From: an uncultured Lachnospira sp. | GTDB lineage: Bacteria > Bacillota > Clostridia > Lachnospirales > Lachnospiraceae | Length of the DNA: 51,160 nucleotides | Assembly: GCA_944381165.1 (NCBI GenBank) | Contig: CALWKC010000021.1 | Location: forward strand, 1 to 51,160 | Direction: 5' to 3' | In this document: positions 16,733 to 25,660 of the stretch, in pieces | Numbering within the stretch: the stretch's first letter is position 1 | Layout of the letters: every line of letters begins with the position of its first letter | Position numbers and translations under genes: made by a program | The notes under the pieces: generated by a model | The model's database searches: none | Told to the model about the DNA's origin: nothing | Seen by the model: the letters and a program-made list of their open reading frames with translations, nothing else

Positions 16733-17063
16733 CGCAGACCAGATTATGCCGCTGAACTTTTTCAGTTACGGAGGCGTATACAGCGGCGAGCATCACGGTA
16801 TGCGCTATCAGCTGAGACGTATGGGAGAGAAGCCGGATTTCCGGCTTGAGGCCTGCGCGTGGCAGGGGCCGTACAGCTTTGCAGCTGTTGACAGCGAAAA
16901 TAAAATTTTTAATGCCTTTGATTTCAGCGAGGACGGAAGAAAAGCGGCGATAGATTGGCTCATGGATATATATGACAGAGAAAAGGAGACATGGGAGAGT
17001 GCTCCAAGTATACTTGAAGCACCCATAGACCTCAACGCAGTTTATTCCGATAAGGGCGAATAG
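16725..17063 (+). CDS. Hypothetical 112-residue protein downstream of metA
   Basis: I do not recognise this family. GAGGAGG at 16712-16718 with 6-nt spacing fixes the ATG at 16725, which overlaps the end of metA by 8 bp, so the two are translated from one message. The protein is acidic and soluble, with aromatic-rich [21 protein letters not shown] in the N-terminal third and a helix [21 protein letters not shown] near residues 72-92. Its 3' end overlaps the converging flippase gene by 32 bp. Coupling with metA is its only functional hint. Confidence 0.72.
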   Translation: MIDADQIMPLNFFSYGGVYSGEHHGMRYQLRRMGEKPDFRLEACAWQGPYSFAAVDSENKIFNAFDFSEDGRKAAIDWLMDIYDREKETWESAPSILEAPIDLNAVYSDKGE

Positions 17064-18564
17064 ACAGTGCTGCGTATACCGCGCAGGCGACAGCGGCGCA
17101 GATTGTAAGCCTCCAGAATTCAGAGAACACAGATGTTCTTATTAAAACTTCCGACAGCAAAAGAGAGCAGCCAGTGGATATAACAGAATAAAAAGCGGGA
17201 ATTACAAGCCAGCCGCGTGCGTTCATTTTTATATGGAGCATGCGGCTTAATTTTATGTAGTGGCAGACACATACCATAATCTGAGAGGTGAGAAGTCCTG
17301 CAAGATACATGCTTATGCCGTATTTTGGAACAAGTACTATCAGAAAGATAAGCCGTACGCCCACAGCGGCTATGTTTTGCAGACAGGTCACGGTTGTTTT
17401 TCCAAGTCCGTTTAATATGCTTCCGAGTGTCGTGGCAAGGTAAATAAAAGGACACAGCCATGCAAGCACAAGCACGAAGTCATAAACCTCAGGCTGGTCA
17501 AAAAGTATTGCTCCAAGAGGAGCTCCGTAAAAGATAAAGAGCAGCGTGCTCATAATGCCCATTGAAAGGCAGAAAGTAAGACACCTATCCATTGTGTTCC
17601 GTATATGATTGTCGTTGTTTCCGGCTTGGTCGGCAGATACGGAGGGAAGAAGCATCACTGCCAGCGCATTTGTTATAGCAGTGGGAAATAAAATAAGAGG
17701 ATGCGCCATTCCGGTAAGTATTCCGTATAGCGACAACGCGTCGCTTTTAGTAAAACCGTATACTATAAGCTGCGCCGGAACAAGGATTGCCTCGGCGCTC
17801 TGGAACAGGTGCATGAGAACGCGGTTAGCTGTTAGCGGCAGAGAAAATTTTATAATGGCAATAACCTTGCCGGCAAACTGCCTGCGCTTCTGTTTTACGG
17901 AGGACTTTGCTTTTATTCGGCTGAAAAACAGCATTACAGCGCAGTAGACAGTTGAGGCTATCTCGCCGCAGAAGTTGCTGTATATGGCGCAGAGCACGGT
18001 GACTTCCTCATTATTTTCAACAGAGATTCCTGCATAGATAAAAACGGCGCAAAAACGGACTATCTGCTCCAGAAGCTGAGAAAAAGCAGGTACGGAAGCC
18101 TGTTTTTTTCCGTAGTAAAAACCGTTTACACAGTTGTGAAAGGTGGCAAACGGAAAAGTAAATGCCATTATTTTCAGAAGAGGCGCGCATGCCTCGTTAA
18201 ACATAAAGCGTACAGCTATATAGTCCGAGTTAAACCAGATGATGGCAGCTATTATACAGGAGAGCGGAAAGCTGACTGCAAGTCCGGCAAGCAGCCATGA
18301 GCCCCTGTCTTTTCTCTCGGCGCAGAATTTTGATATTGCTGTCTGTACGCCTGCGGAACATACAGCAAATACTATTCCGGCAACAGGCATTATCATCTGA
18401 AATAGTCCCATGCCCTCGGCGCCTATTAAACGGGTAAGGAATATGCGGTAGAAAAAGCCGATGACACGGCTCAGAATACCTGCGGCAGTAAGAATAATGG
18501 TACCTTTGATTACCACGCTTTTTAATAGAGCTTCCGGCAGTATTTTTTTTGGTGTGTGTTTCAC
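17032..18564 (-). CDS. SpoVB/MurJ-like polysaccharide flippase
   Basis: A 510-residue polytopic protein of the MOP superfamily (polysaccharide biosynthesis/SpoVB/MurJ), expected to flip lipid-linked glycans across the membrane. The N-terminus has the family signature GILSRVIGFFYRIFLTRLIGAEGMGLFQMIMP, and about fourteen membrane helices follow. SpoVB acts in spore cortex formation, while other paralogues act in vegetative wall synthesis; I cannot tell which. The start is GTG at 18564-18562 with GGAGG just upstream. It is divergent from the cysteine desulfurase gene. Confidence 0.87.
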   Translation of the reverse strand: MKHTPKKILPEALLKSVVIKGTIILTAAGILSRVIGFFYRIFLTRLIGAEGMGLFQMIMPVAGIVFAVCSAGVQTAISKFCAERKDRGSWLLAGLAVSFPLSCIIAAIIWFNSDYIAVRFMFNEACAPLLKIMAFTFPFATFHNCVNGFYYGKKQASVPAFSQLLEQIVRFCAVFIYAGISVENNEEVTVLCAIYSNFCGEIASTVYCAVMLFFSRIKAKSSVKQKRRQFAGKVIAIIKFSLPLTANRVLMHLFQSAEAILVPAQLIVYGFTKSDALSLYGILTGMAHPLILFPTAITNALAVMLLPSVSADQAGNNDNHIRNTMDRCLTFCLSMGIMSTLLFIFYGAPLGAILFDQPEVYDFVLVLAWLCPFIYLATTLGSILNGLGKTTVTCLQNIAAVGVRLIFLIVLVPKYGISMYLAGLLTSQIMVCVCHYIKLSRMLHIKMNARGWLVIPAFYSVISTGCSLLLSEVLIRTSVFSEFWRLTICAAVACAVYAALSIRPYRNKLR

Positions 18565-18671
18565 GAAACCTCCGTCTGCAAAAGCAGATATACGACCTTG
18601 TTATTAGCATTGTATGTGCCGTTTGAATATAATATTAACAGGAAATTAAATGAAAGGTGCGTAGACATATA

Positions 18672-19817
18672 ATGATTTACATGGACAATGCGGCAACAAC
18701 AAAAATGCATCCGGAAGTGGTCAACGCTATGCTTCCTTACATGGGAAACAGATATGGAAACCCTTCAGGTATATATACATTTTCAAAAAAAATAAAGAAG
18801 GATGTTTCTGAAGCAAGGGAACTTCTTGCATCCACAATAGGCGCAGGACCGGAAGAAATATTTTTTACGTCGGGCGGGACCGAGTCTGATAACTGGGCGT
18901 TGAAGATGACTGCGGATGAGCGCAGGGCAGGGAGCGTTATCACTACTTCAATAGAGCATCACGCTATTTTAAAGACATGTGATTTTCTGGAAAAACGGCA
19001 TATTGGCGTTACAAAAATAGGGGTTGATGCCGATGGAAAGGTAAATGTAAATGCCATAGAGCGCGCCATAAGACCTGATACCTTTTTGATTTCGGTTATG
19101 GCGGCAAACAATGAAATAGGAACTGTTCAGCCTGTCGCGAGGATAGGAAGACTTGCCAGAGGAAGAAATATACTCTTTCACACTGATGCCGTTCAGGCAT
19201 ACACAAATATTTATATTGACGTAAACGCGATGAATGTGGATATGCTGAGCGTAAGCGGTCACAAGATAAGGGGTCCTAAAGGAGTTGGTTTCTTATATAT
19301 AAGAAAAGGCTGCCTGAAGACGCCGTTTATTAACGGAGGCGCGCAGGAGATGGGAATGCGTGCCGGAACAGAAAATGTTGCGGGAATTATAGGTCTTGCA
19401 AAGGCGGCACAGATTGCGATGATAAACAGAGATAAGAGAATACGCAGAGAGAGGCAGATGCGTGATTATATGATAAAACGCGTGATGACGGAGATTAAGG
19501 ATGTTCGCCTCAATGGCGATGCATCAGACCGCCTTCCGAACAATATGAGTTTTTCGTTTTCGAGGGTAGACGGGGCAACGCTTATTTTAATGCTCGACCA
19601 GCAGGGAATATGCGCGTCTGCCGGCTCAGCATGCTCATCTTCACAGACACAGCCGTCGCATGTGCTTAAGGCCATAGGTCTTTCTGATGCGCTTGCTTAT
19701 GGAACTGTACGTTTTACAATTAACGAGGAGCTTCAATGGAATGAGATTGATTATGTTGTGGAATGTATAAAGAGAAATGTAGCTGAATTGAGAAGATTGT
19801 CTGTAAATGAAAATTAA
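18672..19817 (+). CDS. Cysteine desulfurase (IscS/NifS family)
   Basis: A 381-residue PLP enzyme that removes sulfur from cysteine for Fe-S clusters or tRNA thiolation. The N-terminal IYMDNAATTKMHPEV is standard. The PLP Lys is in SGHKIRGPKGVGFLYIR, and the persulfide-forming Cys is in SAGSACSSSQTQPSHVLKAIG, placing it in group I. No iscU or thiI follows, so its acceptor is not obvious here. ATG 18672 gives the family N-terminus; an in-frame GTG at 18657 overlaps the AAAGG ribosome-binding site. Confidence 0.92.
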   Translation: MIYMDNAATTKMHPEVVNAMLPYMGNRYGNPSGIYTFSKKIKKDVSEARELLASTIGAGPEEIFFTSGGTESDNWALKMTADERRAGSVITTSIEHHAILKTCDFLEKRHIGVTKIGVDADGKVNVNAIERAIRPDTFLISVMAANNEIGTVQPVARIGRLARGRNILFHTDAVQAYTNIYIDVNAMNVDMLSVSGHKIRGPKGVGFLYIRKGCLKTPFINGGAQEMGMRAGTENVAGIIGLAKAAQIAMINRDKRIRRERQMRDYMIKRVMTEIKDVRLNGDASDRLPNNMSFSFSRVDGATLILMLDQQGICASAGSACSSSQTQPSHVLKAIGLSDALAYGTVRFTINEELQWNEIDYVVECIKRNVAELRRLSVNEN

Positions 19818-19823
19818 CGGCGC

Positions 19824-19860
19824 GCTGCTGCGGCATAGGTCGTTTCAGTGCGGCAGCAGC
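19824..19860. terminator. Hairpin between convergent cysteine desulfurase and PHP genes
   Basis: GCTGCTGCGGCA at 19824-19835 pairs with 19849-19860 at 11 of 12 positions. No clear T-run follows on either strand, so it may be a weak terminator or an mRNA 3'-end stabiliser. Confidence 0.45.
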
Positions 19861-19871
19861 ACGGATACCGG

Positions 19872-20684
19872 TTAAAGTTTTATAAATTTCGGGACTCTTT
19901 CCTTAAAAACCGTGTAATACCTGAAGCCCGAAGCCTGAAGGATTTCATACGCGGTATTAAAACCCGATGCAATATGTCGGCTTTCGTGTGCGTCCGAGCC
20001 GACTGTTATAATTTCTCCGCCAAGCCTGCGGTAGCGGGCAATGACCTCCGCGCACGGATTTGTTGAGGACAGATGGGTGCGCAGTCCGGCGGTATTTATT
20101 TCTATTCCCTTTCCCAACTCTATAATACATTTAAGAATCTTGTCTATAATGCCGCTGAAATGAGAATAATAGTATATGTATGATTTATCCGGGATATATC
20201 GGGCTATGTAGTCGAGGTGCCCGTATACGTCAAAATTCCGGCAGGTTTTAAGATTTTCAAGAATGCTCTCATAGTAGTCATTGATTACATTCTCCGGCGT
20301 CTGACCTTCCCAGAATTCCGGATAATACGGGTCCTGTCCGTACACAAGATGAGACGAGCCTATAATAAAGTCAAGCTGATGCCCGCCGTCATAAGCGTTA
20401 ATGCGCTCCGCCGCAGATGAGCACAGGCCTTGTTCAACTCCTATATATACAGTTATTTTATCACGGTATTTATCTCTGAGTTCAGACAAGCATGAAATGT
20501 AATTTTTAAAGTCGAGCTGAAATACGCTCTTTCCGTTCTCGGGCGGAAAATCAAAGTCATTGTGGTCCGTAAAGCAAATGGCGGCAAGCTGATTGTTAAT
20601 TGCCGCTATAATGTTTTCCTCCGGCGACGCCTCCGAATCAGATGAAAAAGAGCTGTGAGTGTGAGAGTCAGCAAGGTTGTTCAT
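19872..20684 (-). CDS. PHP-domain phosphoesterase, histidinol-phosphatase (HisK) type
   Basis: A 270-residue PHP-superfamily metal-dependent phosphoesterase. Metal ligands appear in order: DSHTHSSFSSD (about 6-16), FTDHNDFDFP (about 38-47), GVEQGL (about 83), IIGSSHLVYG, YGHLDYIARY and VGSDAHES. This order matches the HisK-type histidinol phosphatase of Firmicutes, which makes histidinol in histidine synthesis. No other his gene is in the window, so a different phosphate ester is possible. It starts just beside dispersed repeat copy B. Confidence 0.85.
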   Translation of the reverse strand: MNNLADSHTHSSFSSDSEASPEENIIAAINNQLAAICFTDHNDFDFPPENGKSVFQLDFKNYISCLSELRDKYRDKITVYIGVEQGLCSSAAERINAYDGGHQLDFIIGSSHLVYGQDPYYPEFWEGQTPENVINDYYESILENLKTCRNFDVYGHLDYIARYIPDKSYIYYYSHFSGIIDKILKCIIELGKGIEINTAGLRTHLSSTNPCAEVIARYRRLGGEIITVGSDAHESRHIASGFNTAYEILQASGFRYYTVFKERVPKFIKL

Positions 20685-20727
20685 GAGTAAAGGGTCCTTT
20701 CAAAATAATAATGCGCAGGTATACTGT

Positions 20728-20840
20728 GCACTCTGTGTACAGTATACCATGTCCGCCTTGCGGACATGGAGCCTCCGGCGGATTTTCAGCGCTCTAATTT
20801 TTGCGGTGAACGCAAAAATTAATGCGCAGTATAATGTGCA
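20728..20840 (-). repeat. Palindrome-rich dispersed repeat, copy B
   Basis: The reverse complement of this 113-bp segment matches 151-263 at 112 of 113 positions. The same two internal hairpins are present. On its left flank, 20720-20748 forms an extra inverted repeat (GTATACTGT with ACAGTATAC). It lies between the start of the PHP gene and the promoter of the Na/Pi cotransporter gene. Confidence 0.9.
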
Positions 20841-20949
20841 GCTTTTTGCCCATAAACAAGTTTGCAAAGCAAACTTGCATGCGTCAGCTCGCTGAAGCTA
20901 TTATACCATACACGGGAGCTCACTGCTTAAATTTTGGTTATTTTTTTGC

Positions 20950-20978
20950 TTGAAAATAGAATGAGCAGTTGATATTAT
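20950..20978 (+). promoter_or_regulatory. SigA-type promoter for the Na/Pi cotransporter gene
   Basis: TTGAAA at 20950-20955, 17-bp spacer, TATTAT at 20973-20978. The predicted leader is about 110 nt and contains one of the two GCCCATAA repeat modules. Confidence 0.7.
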
Positions 20979-21093
20979 GTAAAAAGAATGTGAAAAATAT
21001 TTAACATAAATTACATTATTACTTTGGCTTTTTTGCCCATAACAGGTTTGCATTGCAAAACTGCTCGTCAACAACCCGTGCTTTTGGTGCCGG

Positions 21094-22806
21094 ATGAAAG
21101 GAACGAATATTTTAAGGATGAATGCGATAGGGAGTTTGTTTGAATTTGCAGGGGGAATAGGAATGTTCCTCTACGGTATGAACAGAATGGCAGACGGAAT
21201 GCAGAAATCTGCCGGAAGTAAGATGAAGTCGCTGCTTGGGTATCTTACAAGAAACAGGTTTCTTGCTGTGCTTGTCGGAGCATTGATTACGGCAATTATA
21301 CAGAGCAGCGGAGCGACAACTGTTATGGTTGTCGGTTTTGTCAATGCGGGGCTTATGACGCTTGTTCAGGCGGTAGGCGTTATTATGGGCGCCAATATAG
21401 GCACAACGATAACGGCATGGATTGTTTCTCTGGGACAGATAGGAGACGCCGTAAAGGTGCTTCAGCCGTCTTTTTATGCGCCGCTTCTGATAGGAATAGG
21501 AGCGTTTGTGAGTCTGTTTGCAAAGAAGGACAAGTTTAAAACAGCAGGTGAGCTGTTTGTCGGAATAGGTTTGCTGTTTGAGGGACTGGAATTTATGAGC
21601 TCTGCGATTTCTCCATATACCGACGCGCCGATTTTTTCCGAGGCGTTCAAAATTGTCGGAAGCAATCCTATACTGGGAATTGTAATAGGTATTGTGGTGA
21701 CGGCTGTTTTGCAGAGTTCCTCAGCTTCGGTCGGAATTTTGCAGACACTTGCAATGAATGGAGTTGTGACGACTAATGCTGCAATTTTTATTACACTGGG
21801 ACAGAATATAGGCTCTTGTGTGACGGCGCTTATTTCAAGCGCGGGAACTTCAAGAACTGCAAAGAGGGCTGCCTGTATGCATCTTTTGTTTAACATAGCG
21901 GGCTCCCTGCTTTTCGGTACGGCAGGTTTTATTTTGTTCTGTATAAGACCGGATATTGCGGTCCATAATATAACAAGTGTTGAGATTTCCATTTTCCATA
22001 CATTCTTTAATATTACATGTACAATAGTCATGTTCCCGTTTGCAAAACAGCTTGTAAAGCTGTCAGGTGTGATTATACCTGAGAAGACGGAGAGTGAGAC
22101 GGAAAAATTGACAGGACCTGACGATGATTTCGAGAGGGAGATAGGAAGGCATTTTGATGACAGGATTTTGGGACAGCCTTCTGTTGCAGTGGAACGGGCA
22201 GAAAAAGAGGTTATAAATATGGCAAGGCTCGCCTATGACAATATTGAGACAGCGTCAAGGGCAGTCAGGGAGAACAGTCAGGAGCTCGTTGATAAAATAT
22301 ATCAGGTTGAACAGCAGGTTGACTGTTATTCAAAATATCTGACGTCGTATCTCATAAAAGTGGATAACCAGTCGCTTTCCGATAAACAGCATTTCCTCGT
22401 AAACAATTTGTTTCACGCTGTTATTGATATAGAGCGCGTATCTGACCATGCTGAAAATCTTGCCGACCTTACAAAATATAAGATTGATAATGATATTGTA
22501 TTTTCACAGAGAGGTACGGAGGAGCTCAGAGAGCTTTGGGATAAGGTGCTTTGCTGCTTTGACAGGGCTGTGACTGCCAGAGATACAGCGGATGCGGCGG
22601 CGGTGAGAGACGTTTACCGCATCGAGGAGCAGGTGGATGATTTGGAGGAGGAACTTCGCGATAAACATATAAGGCGGCTTTCTGACGGAAAATGTCTTCC
22701 GTCCAGCGGAGTGGTGTATCTTGATATTTTATCAAATCTTGAAAGAATATCAGACCATGCCAAAAATATAGCTGAGTGTGTCCAGGAGGAAATTTCGTCA
22801 AATTAA
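21094..22806 (+). CDS. Na/Pi cotransporter family protein with PhoU-like C-terminal domain
   Basis: A 570-residue membrane protein of the NptA/PNaS family, coupling sodium influx to phosphate uptake or export. The two inverted Na/Pi repeats are visible by their QSS motifs, AIIQSSGATTVMVVGF (about 69-84) and VLQSSSASVGILQTL (about 206-220), each in a hydrophobic half. From about residue 360 to the end is a soluble helical region with two PhoU-like units (DIERVSDHAENLADL and LERISDHAKNIAEC), usual for bacterial members. The start is uncertain: 21094 has a poor ribosome-binding site, and ATG 21118 follows AAGG too closely. Confidence 0.9.
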   Translation: MKGTNILRMNAIGSLFEFAGGIGMFLYGMNRMADGMQKSAGSKMKSLLGYLTRNRFLAVLVGALITAIIQSSGATTVMVVGFVNAGLMTLVQAVGVIMGANIGTTITAWIVSLGQIGDAVKVLQPSFYAPLLIGIGAFVSLFAKKDKFKTAGELFVGIGLLFEGLEFMSSAISPYTDAPIFSEAFKIVGSNPILGIVIGIVVTAVLQSSSASVGILQTLAMNGVVTTNAAIFITLGQNIGSCVTALISSAGTSRTAKRAACMHLLFNIAGSLLFGTAGFILFCIRPDIAVHNITSVEISIFHTFFNITCTIVMFPFAKQLVKLSGVIIPEKTESETEKLTGPDDDFEREIGRHFDDRILGQPSVAVERAEKEVINMARLAYDNIETASRAVRENSQELVDKIYQVEQQVDCYSKYLTSYLIKVDNQSLSDKQHFLVNNLFHAVIDIERVSDHAENLADLTKYKIDNDIVFSQRGTEELRELWDKVLCCFDRAVTARDTADAAAVRDVYRIEEQVDDLEEELRDKHIRRLSDGKCLPSSGVVYLDILSNLERISDHAKNIAECVQEEISSN

Positions 22807-22867
22807 CTAAAGCGAAGATACTCATTTTCGACTTTTTTTGCATTATGTAAAAAAAGGTAATTTACAC

Positions 22868-22896
22868 TTGATATTTTGAATTTTTTTTTGTACAAT
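22868..22896 (+). promoter_or_regulatory. SigA-type promoter for gap
   Basis: TTGATA at 22868-22873, 17-bp spacer, TACAAT at 22891-22896. Leader of about 50 nt ending in AGGAGG before the gap ATG. Confidence 0.75.
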
Positions 22897-22951
22897 ACAA
22901 TCTAGTTGATTAATTATTAACAAACTGATTTTGATTTAGGAGGAAATTTTT

Positions 22952-23980
22952 ATGTCAGTAAAAGTTGCAATTAATGGTTTTGGACGTATCGGCAGACTTG
23001 CATTCAGACAGATGTTTGGTGCTGAGGGATACGAAGTAGTAGCAATCAACGATTTAACAAGCCCTAAGATGTTAGCTCATCTTCTTAAGTATGATTCATC
23101 ACAGGGAAGATATGTTGATTTCGGTGAGGAAGACCAGGTTACTGCTGATGATGAGGCTGGTACAATTACTGTTAAGGGTAAGACAATTAAGATTTATAAA
23201 GAGCCTGATGCTAACAACTGCCCATGGGGCGAGATTGGCGTTGATGTAGTTCTTGAGTGCTCAGGTTTCTATACATCAAAGGAAAAGGCTATGGCTCACA
23301 TCAATGCAGGTGCTAAGAAGGTTGTTATCTCTGCACCGGCAGGCAATGACTTAAAGACTATCGTTTACAATGTAAACCACACAACACTTTCAGCTGATGA
23401 CCAGATTATCTCAGCTGCATCTTGTACAACAAACTGCCTTGCTCCTATGGCAAAGGCTCTTAACGACCTTGCTCCAATCGAGTCAGGTATTATGTGTACA
23501 ATTCATGCTTACACAGGTGACCAGATGATTCTTGACGGACCACAGAGAAAGGGTGACTTGAGAAGATCAAGAGCAGGCGCATGCAATATCGTTCCTAACT
23601 CAACAGGTGCTGCTAAGGCTATCGGCCTTGTTATCCCTGAGCTTAACGGAAAGCTTATCGGTGCTGCTCAGAGAGTTCCTACACCTACAGGCTCTACAAC
23701 TCTTCTGTTCGCTGTAGTTAATAAAGAGGTTACAGTGGACGAGGTTAATGCTGCTATGAAGGCTGCTGCAACAGAGAGCTTTGGCTACAATGATGAGCAG
23801 ATTGTTTCAAGCGACATCATCGGTATGAGATACGGCTCACTTTTTGACGCAACACAGACAATGTGCTCTAAGCTTCCGGACGGCAAGACACAGGTTGAGG
23901 TTGTTTCTTGGTATGATAACGAGAACTCATACACAAGCCAGATGGTTAGAACAATCAAGTATTTTGCTGAGTTAAACTAA
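22952..23980 (+). CDS. gap: Glyceraldehyde-3-phosphate dehydrogenase, type I
   Basis: A 342-residue NAD-dependent GAPDH, converting glyceraldehyde 3-phosphate to 1,3-bisphosphoglycerate. The Rossmann start [19 protein letters not shown], the catalytic Cys in [12 protein letters not shown], the HAYTGDQ catalytic His segment and the closing [16 protein letters not shown] are all standard. AGGAGG is well placed. Codon choice is cleaner and more uniform than in the flanking genes, as expected for a very highly expressed gene. It heads a glycolytic run with pgk, tpiA and gpmI. Confidence 0.98.
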   Translation: MSVKVAINGFGRIGRLAFRQMFGAEGYEVVAINDLTSPKMLAHLLKYDSSQGRYVDFGEEDQVTADDEAGTITVKGKTIKIYKEPDANNCPWGEIGVDVVLECSGFYTSKEKAMAHINAGAKKVVISAPAGNDLKTIVYNVNHTTLSADDQIISAASCTTNCLAPMAKALNDLAPIESGIMCTIHAYTGDQMILDGPQRKGDLRRSRAGACNIVPNSTGAAKAIGLVIPELNGKLIGAAQRVPTPTGSTTLLFAVVNKEVTVDEVNAAMKAAATESFGYNDEQIVSSDIIGMRYGSLFDATQTMCSKLPDGKTQVEVVSWYDNENSYTSQMVRTIKYFAELN

Positions 23981-24012
23981 TCATATAAATAAGCAATGAG
24001 AATGAGAAAATG

Positions 24013-24053
24013 CCAGAGAATATATGTGCAAAAGCGATATTCTCTGGTCTTTT
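24013..24053 (+). terminator. Terminator-like hairpin between gap and pgk
   Basis: An 11-bp perfect stem, CCAGAGAATAT at 24013-24023 with 24037-24047, followed by TCTTTT. It lies in the short gap-pgk space and may reduce read-through, giving more gap than pgk message. Confidence 0.7.
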
Positions 24054-24083
24054 CAGATAGAAATATAAATGGAGGAAAAAATT

Positions 24084-25277
24084 ATGCTGAATAAAAAGTC
24101 AGTTGATGATATCAATGCTAATGGCAAGAGGGTATTGTGCAGATGTGATTTCAACGTACCGCTGGACGGAAGCAGAATTACAGATGAGACGCGTCTTGTA
24201 GCTGCTCTTCCTACAATCAAGAAGCTTATTGCTGACGGCGGAAAGGTAATTCTTTGCTCGCATCTCGGAAAGCCTAAGGGACCTGACGCAGCATTTTCTT
24301 TGGCGCCTGTTGCAAAGAGACTCTCAGAGCTGCTCGGTCAGGAAGTGAAGTTCGCGGCAGATGATACTGTTGTTGGAGAGAATGCAAGAGCAGCAGTTGC
24401 AGCCATGAATAACGGTGATGTTATCCTTCTTGAAAATACACGTTTCCGTCCTGAGGAGACAAAGAACGGTGAAGAATTTTCTAAGGATTTGGCGTCTATC
24501 TGCGATATATTTGTAAATGATGCGTTCGGAACAGCCCACAGAGCACACTGCTCAAACGTAGGCGTAACGAAGTATGTTGATACTGCTGTCGTGGGTTACC
24601 TTATGCAGAAAGAGATAGATTTCCTCGGCAATGCCGTAAATAATCCTGTAAGACCGTTTGTTGCCATTCTTGGCGGCTCAAAGGTTTCATCAAAGATTTC
24701 TGTTATTAACAACCTTCTTGATAAGGTGGATACGCTTATCATAGGCGGAGGAATGTCATATACTTTCCAGAAGGCGCTTGGCGGCAATGTTGGACAGTCG
24801 CTTGTTGAGGACGACTATCTCGATTTTGCAAAAGAGATGATGGAAAAGGCTGAGAAGAAGGGTGTTAGATTTTTGATTCCAGTAGATACAGTTGTTGCAA
24901 AGGAATTTAAAAATGACTCTCCTAGCCACGTTGTAGATGCCGGAAATCAGGCTGATGACGATACCGGTATGGATATCGGTCCAAAGACATGCGAGCTTTT
25001 CAAGGATGCGTTAAAGGATGCTAAGACAGTTGTGTGGAACGGACCTATGGGTGTATTTGAGTTCCCTAACTTTGCAAAAGGTACAATCGCGGTAGCTGAG
25101 GAGCTTGCTTCATTAAAGGATGCCACAACTATTATCGGCGGCGGTGATTCGGCAGCAGCAGTTAATAATCTTGGTTTCGGCGATAAGATGACGCATATAT
25201 CAACAGGCGGCGGCGCTTCTCTTGAATTCCTTGAGGGCAAGTCACTTCCTGGTGTTGATGCGGCAAATGACAAATAA
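24084..25277 (+). CDS. pgk: Phosphoglycerate kinase
   Basis: A 397-residue enzyme transferring phosphate from 1,3-bisphosphoglycerate to ADP. It shows the family signature [15 protein letters not shown] near residue 14, [21 protein letters not shown], and the C-terminal nucleotide-binding [14 protein letters not shown] and [17 protein letters not shown] 24084 is used because GGAGG (24071-24075) sits 8 nt before it; the in-frame ATG at 24069 overlaps this site. It follows gap by 103 bp across a terminator-like hairpin. Confidence 0.97.
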   Translation: MLNKKSVDDINANGKRVLCRCDFNVPLDGSRITDETRLVAALPTIKKLIADGGKVILCSHLGKPKGPDAAFSLAPVAKRLSELLGQEVKFAADDTVVGENARAAVAAMNNGDVILLENTRFRPEETKNGEEFSKDLASICDIFVNDAFGTAHRAHCSNVGVTKYVDTAVVGYLMQKEIDFLGNAVNNPVRPFVAILGGSKVSSKISVINNLLDKVDTLIIGGGMSYTFQKALGGNVGQSLVEDDYLDFAKEMMEKAEKKGVRFLIPVDTVVAKEFKNDSPSHVVDAGNQADDDTGMDIGPKTCELFKDALKDAKTVVWNGPMGVFEFPNFAKGTIAVAEELASLKDATTIIGGGDSAAAVNNLGFGDKMTHISTGGGASLEFLEGKSLPGVDAANDK

Positions 25278-25310
25278 ATAAGACTGACATAATATTTATT
25301 ATATAAGAAG

Positions 25311-25350
25311 AGTCCCGGAATTTCGGATTTGGAAATTTCGGGACTTTTGC
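25311..25350 (+). terminator. Intrinsic terminator after pgk
   Basis: AGTCCCGGAATTT at 25311-25323 pairs with 25333-25345 with one G-U, followed by a T-rich tail. It separates gap-pgk from tpiA, which has its own promoter. Confidence 0.85.
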
Positions 25351-25457
25351 TCTTTTGATACTTTGTGTCGAATTTTTATAATTTGACGGGAAGGGTCTTA
25401 AAATTATATACTTTTTGCTTAAATTCAGAAAAATATATAGAGTTTTTTGAAATTGTG

Positions 25458-25466
25458 TGATATAAT
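25458..25466 (+). promoter_or_regulatory. Extended -10 promoter of the tpiA leader
   Basis: TGA-TATAAT, an extended -10 element with perfect TATAAT at 25461-25466; the -35 region is poor. Transcription would begin near 25473, giving a leader of about 188 nt before tpiA. Confidence 0.65.
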
Positions 25467-25496
25467 TTTTTTATATTAATCGTGAGTAAATTAAGT

Positions 25497-25630
25497 CAGG
25501 TACCTCGCGTCTGACAGCGGGGCATAAGTTTAGAAGCGCCGTAAACGGCGGGGTATTCGACCATCGCAGGAGACAAGGTCATGCAAGTGTGGTACCTGCT
25601 CGTTGCCTGCGGTAATAATAAAGCTGCGAG
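25497..25630 (+). ncRNA. Candidate structured, pseudoknotted leader RNA upstream of tpiA
   Basis: P1: CAGGTACC (25497-25504) pairs with GGTACCTG (25591-25598). Inside it are a hairpin CTCGC/GCGGG (25504-25508 with 25517-25521), a hairpin CGCCG-TAAA-CGGCG (25537-25550) and GACC/GGTC (25559-25562 with 25577-25580). ATCGCAGG (25563-25570) is complementary to CCTGCGGT (25606-25613), with one G-U pair, outside P1, which makes a pseudoknot. CTCG (25599-25602) pairs with CGAG (25627-25630) shortly before the ribosome-binding site of tpiA. I cannot match it to a known class. It may be a cis regulator or a separate small RNA. Confidence 0.6.
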
Positions 25631-25660
25631 TATATTATTGTTTCAGGAGGGGTATTTGTT

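Larger units (their letters stand above)
20685..21093. other. Gap between the PHP and Na/Pi genes, with three repeat modules and a promoter
   Basis: After repeat copy B comes a module at 20842-20885 (TTTTTGCCCATAAACAAG, then the hairpin CAAGTTTGC-AAA-GCAAACTTG at 20857-20877). A diverged direct copy lies at 21029-21070 (TTTTTTGCCCATAACAGG and a weaker hairpin). The promoter 20950-20978 sits between the two, so the second module is in the leader of the Na/Pi gene. Confidence 0.7.

Noticed and set aside
25497-25630. Reading the tpiA leader as a T-box because of the GGTACC sequences
   Set aside because: No T-box consensus, no specifier loop pattern and no terminator or antiterminator pair are present; tpiA is not an amino-acid gene.
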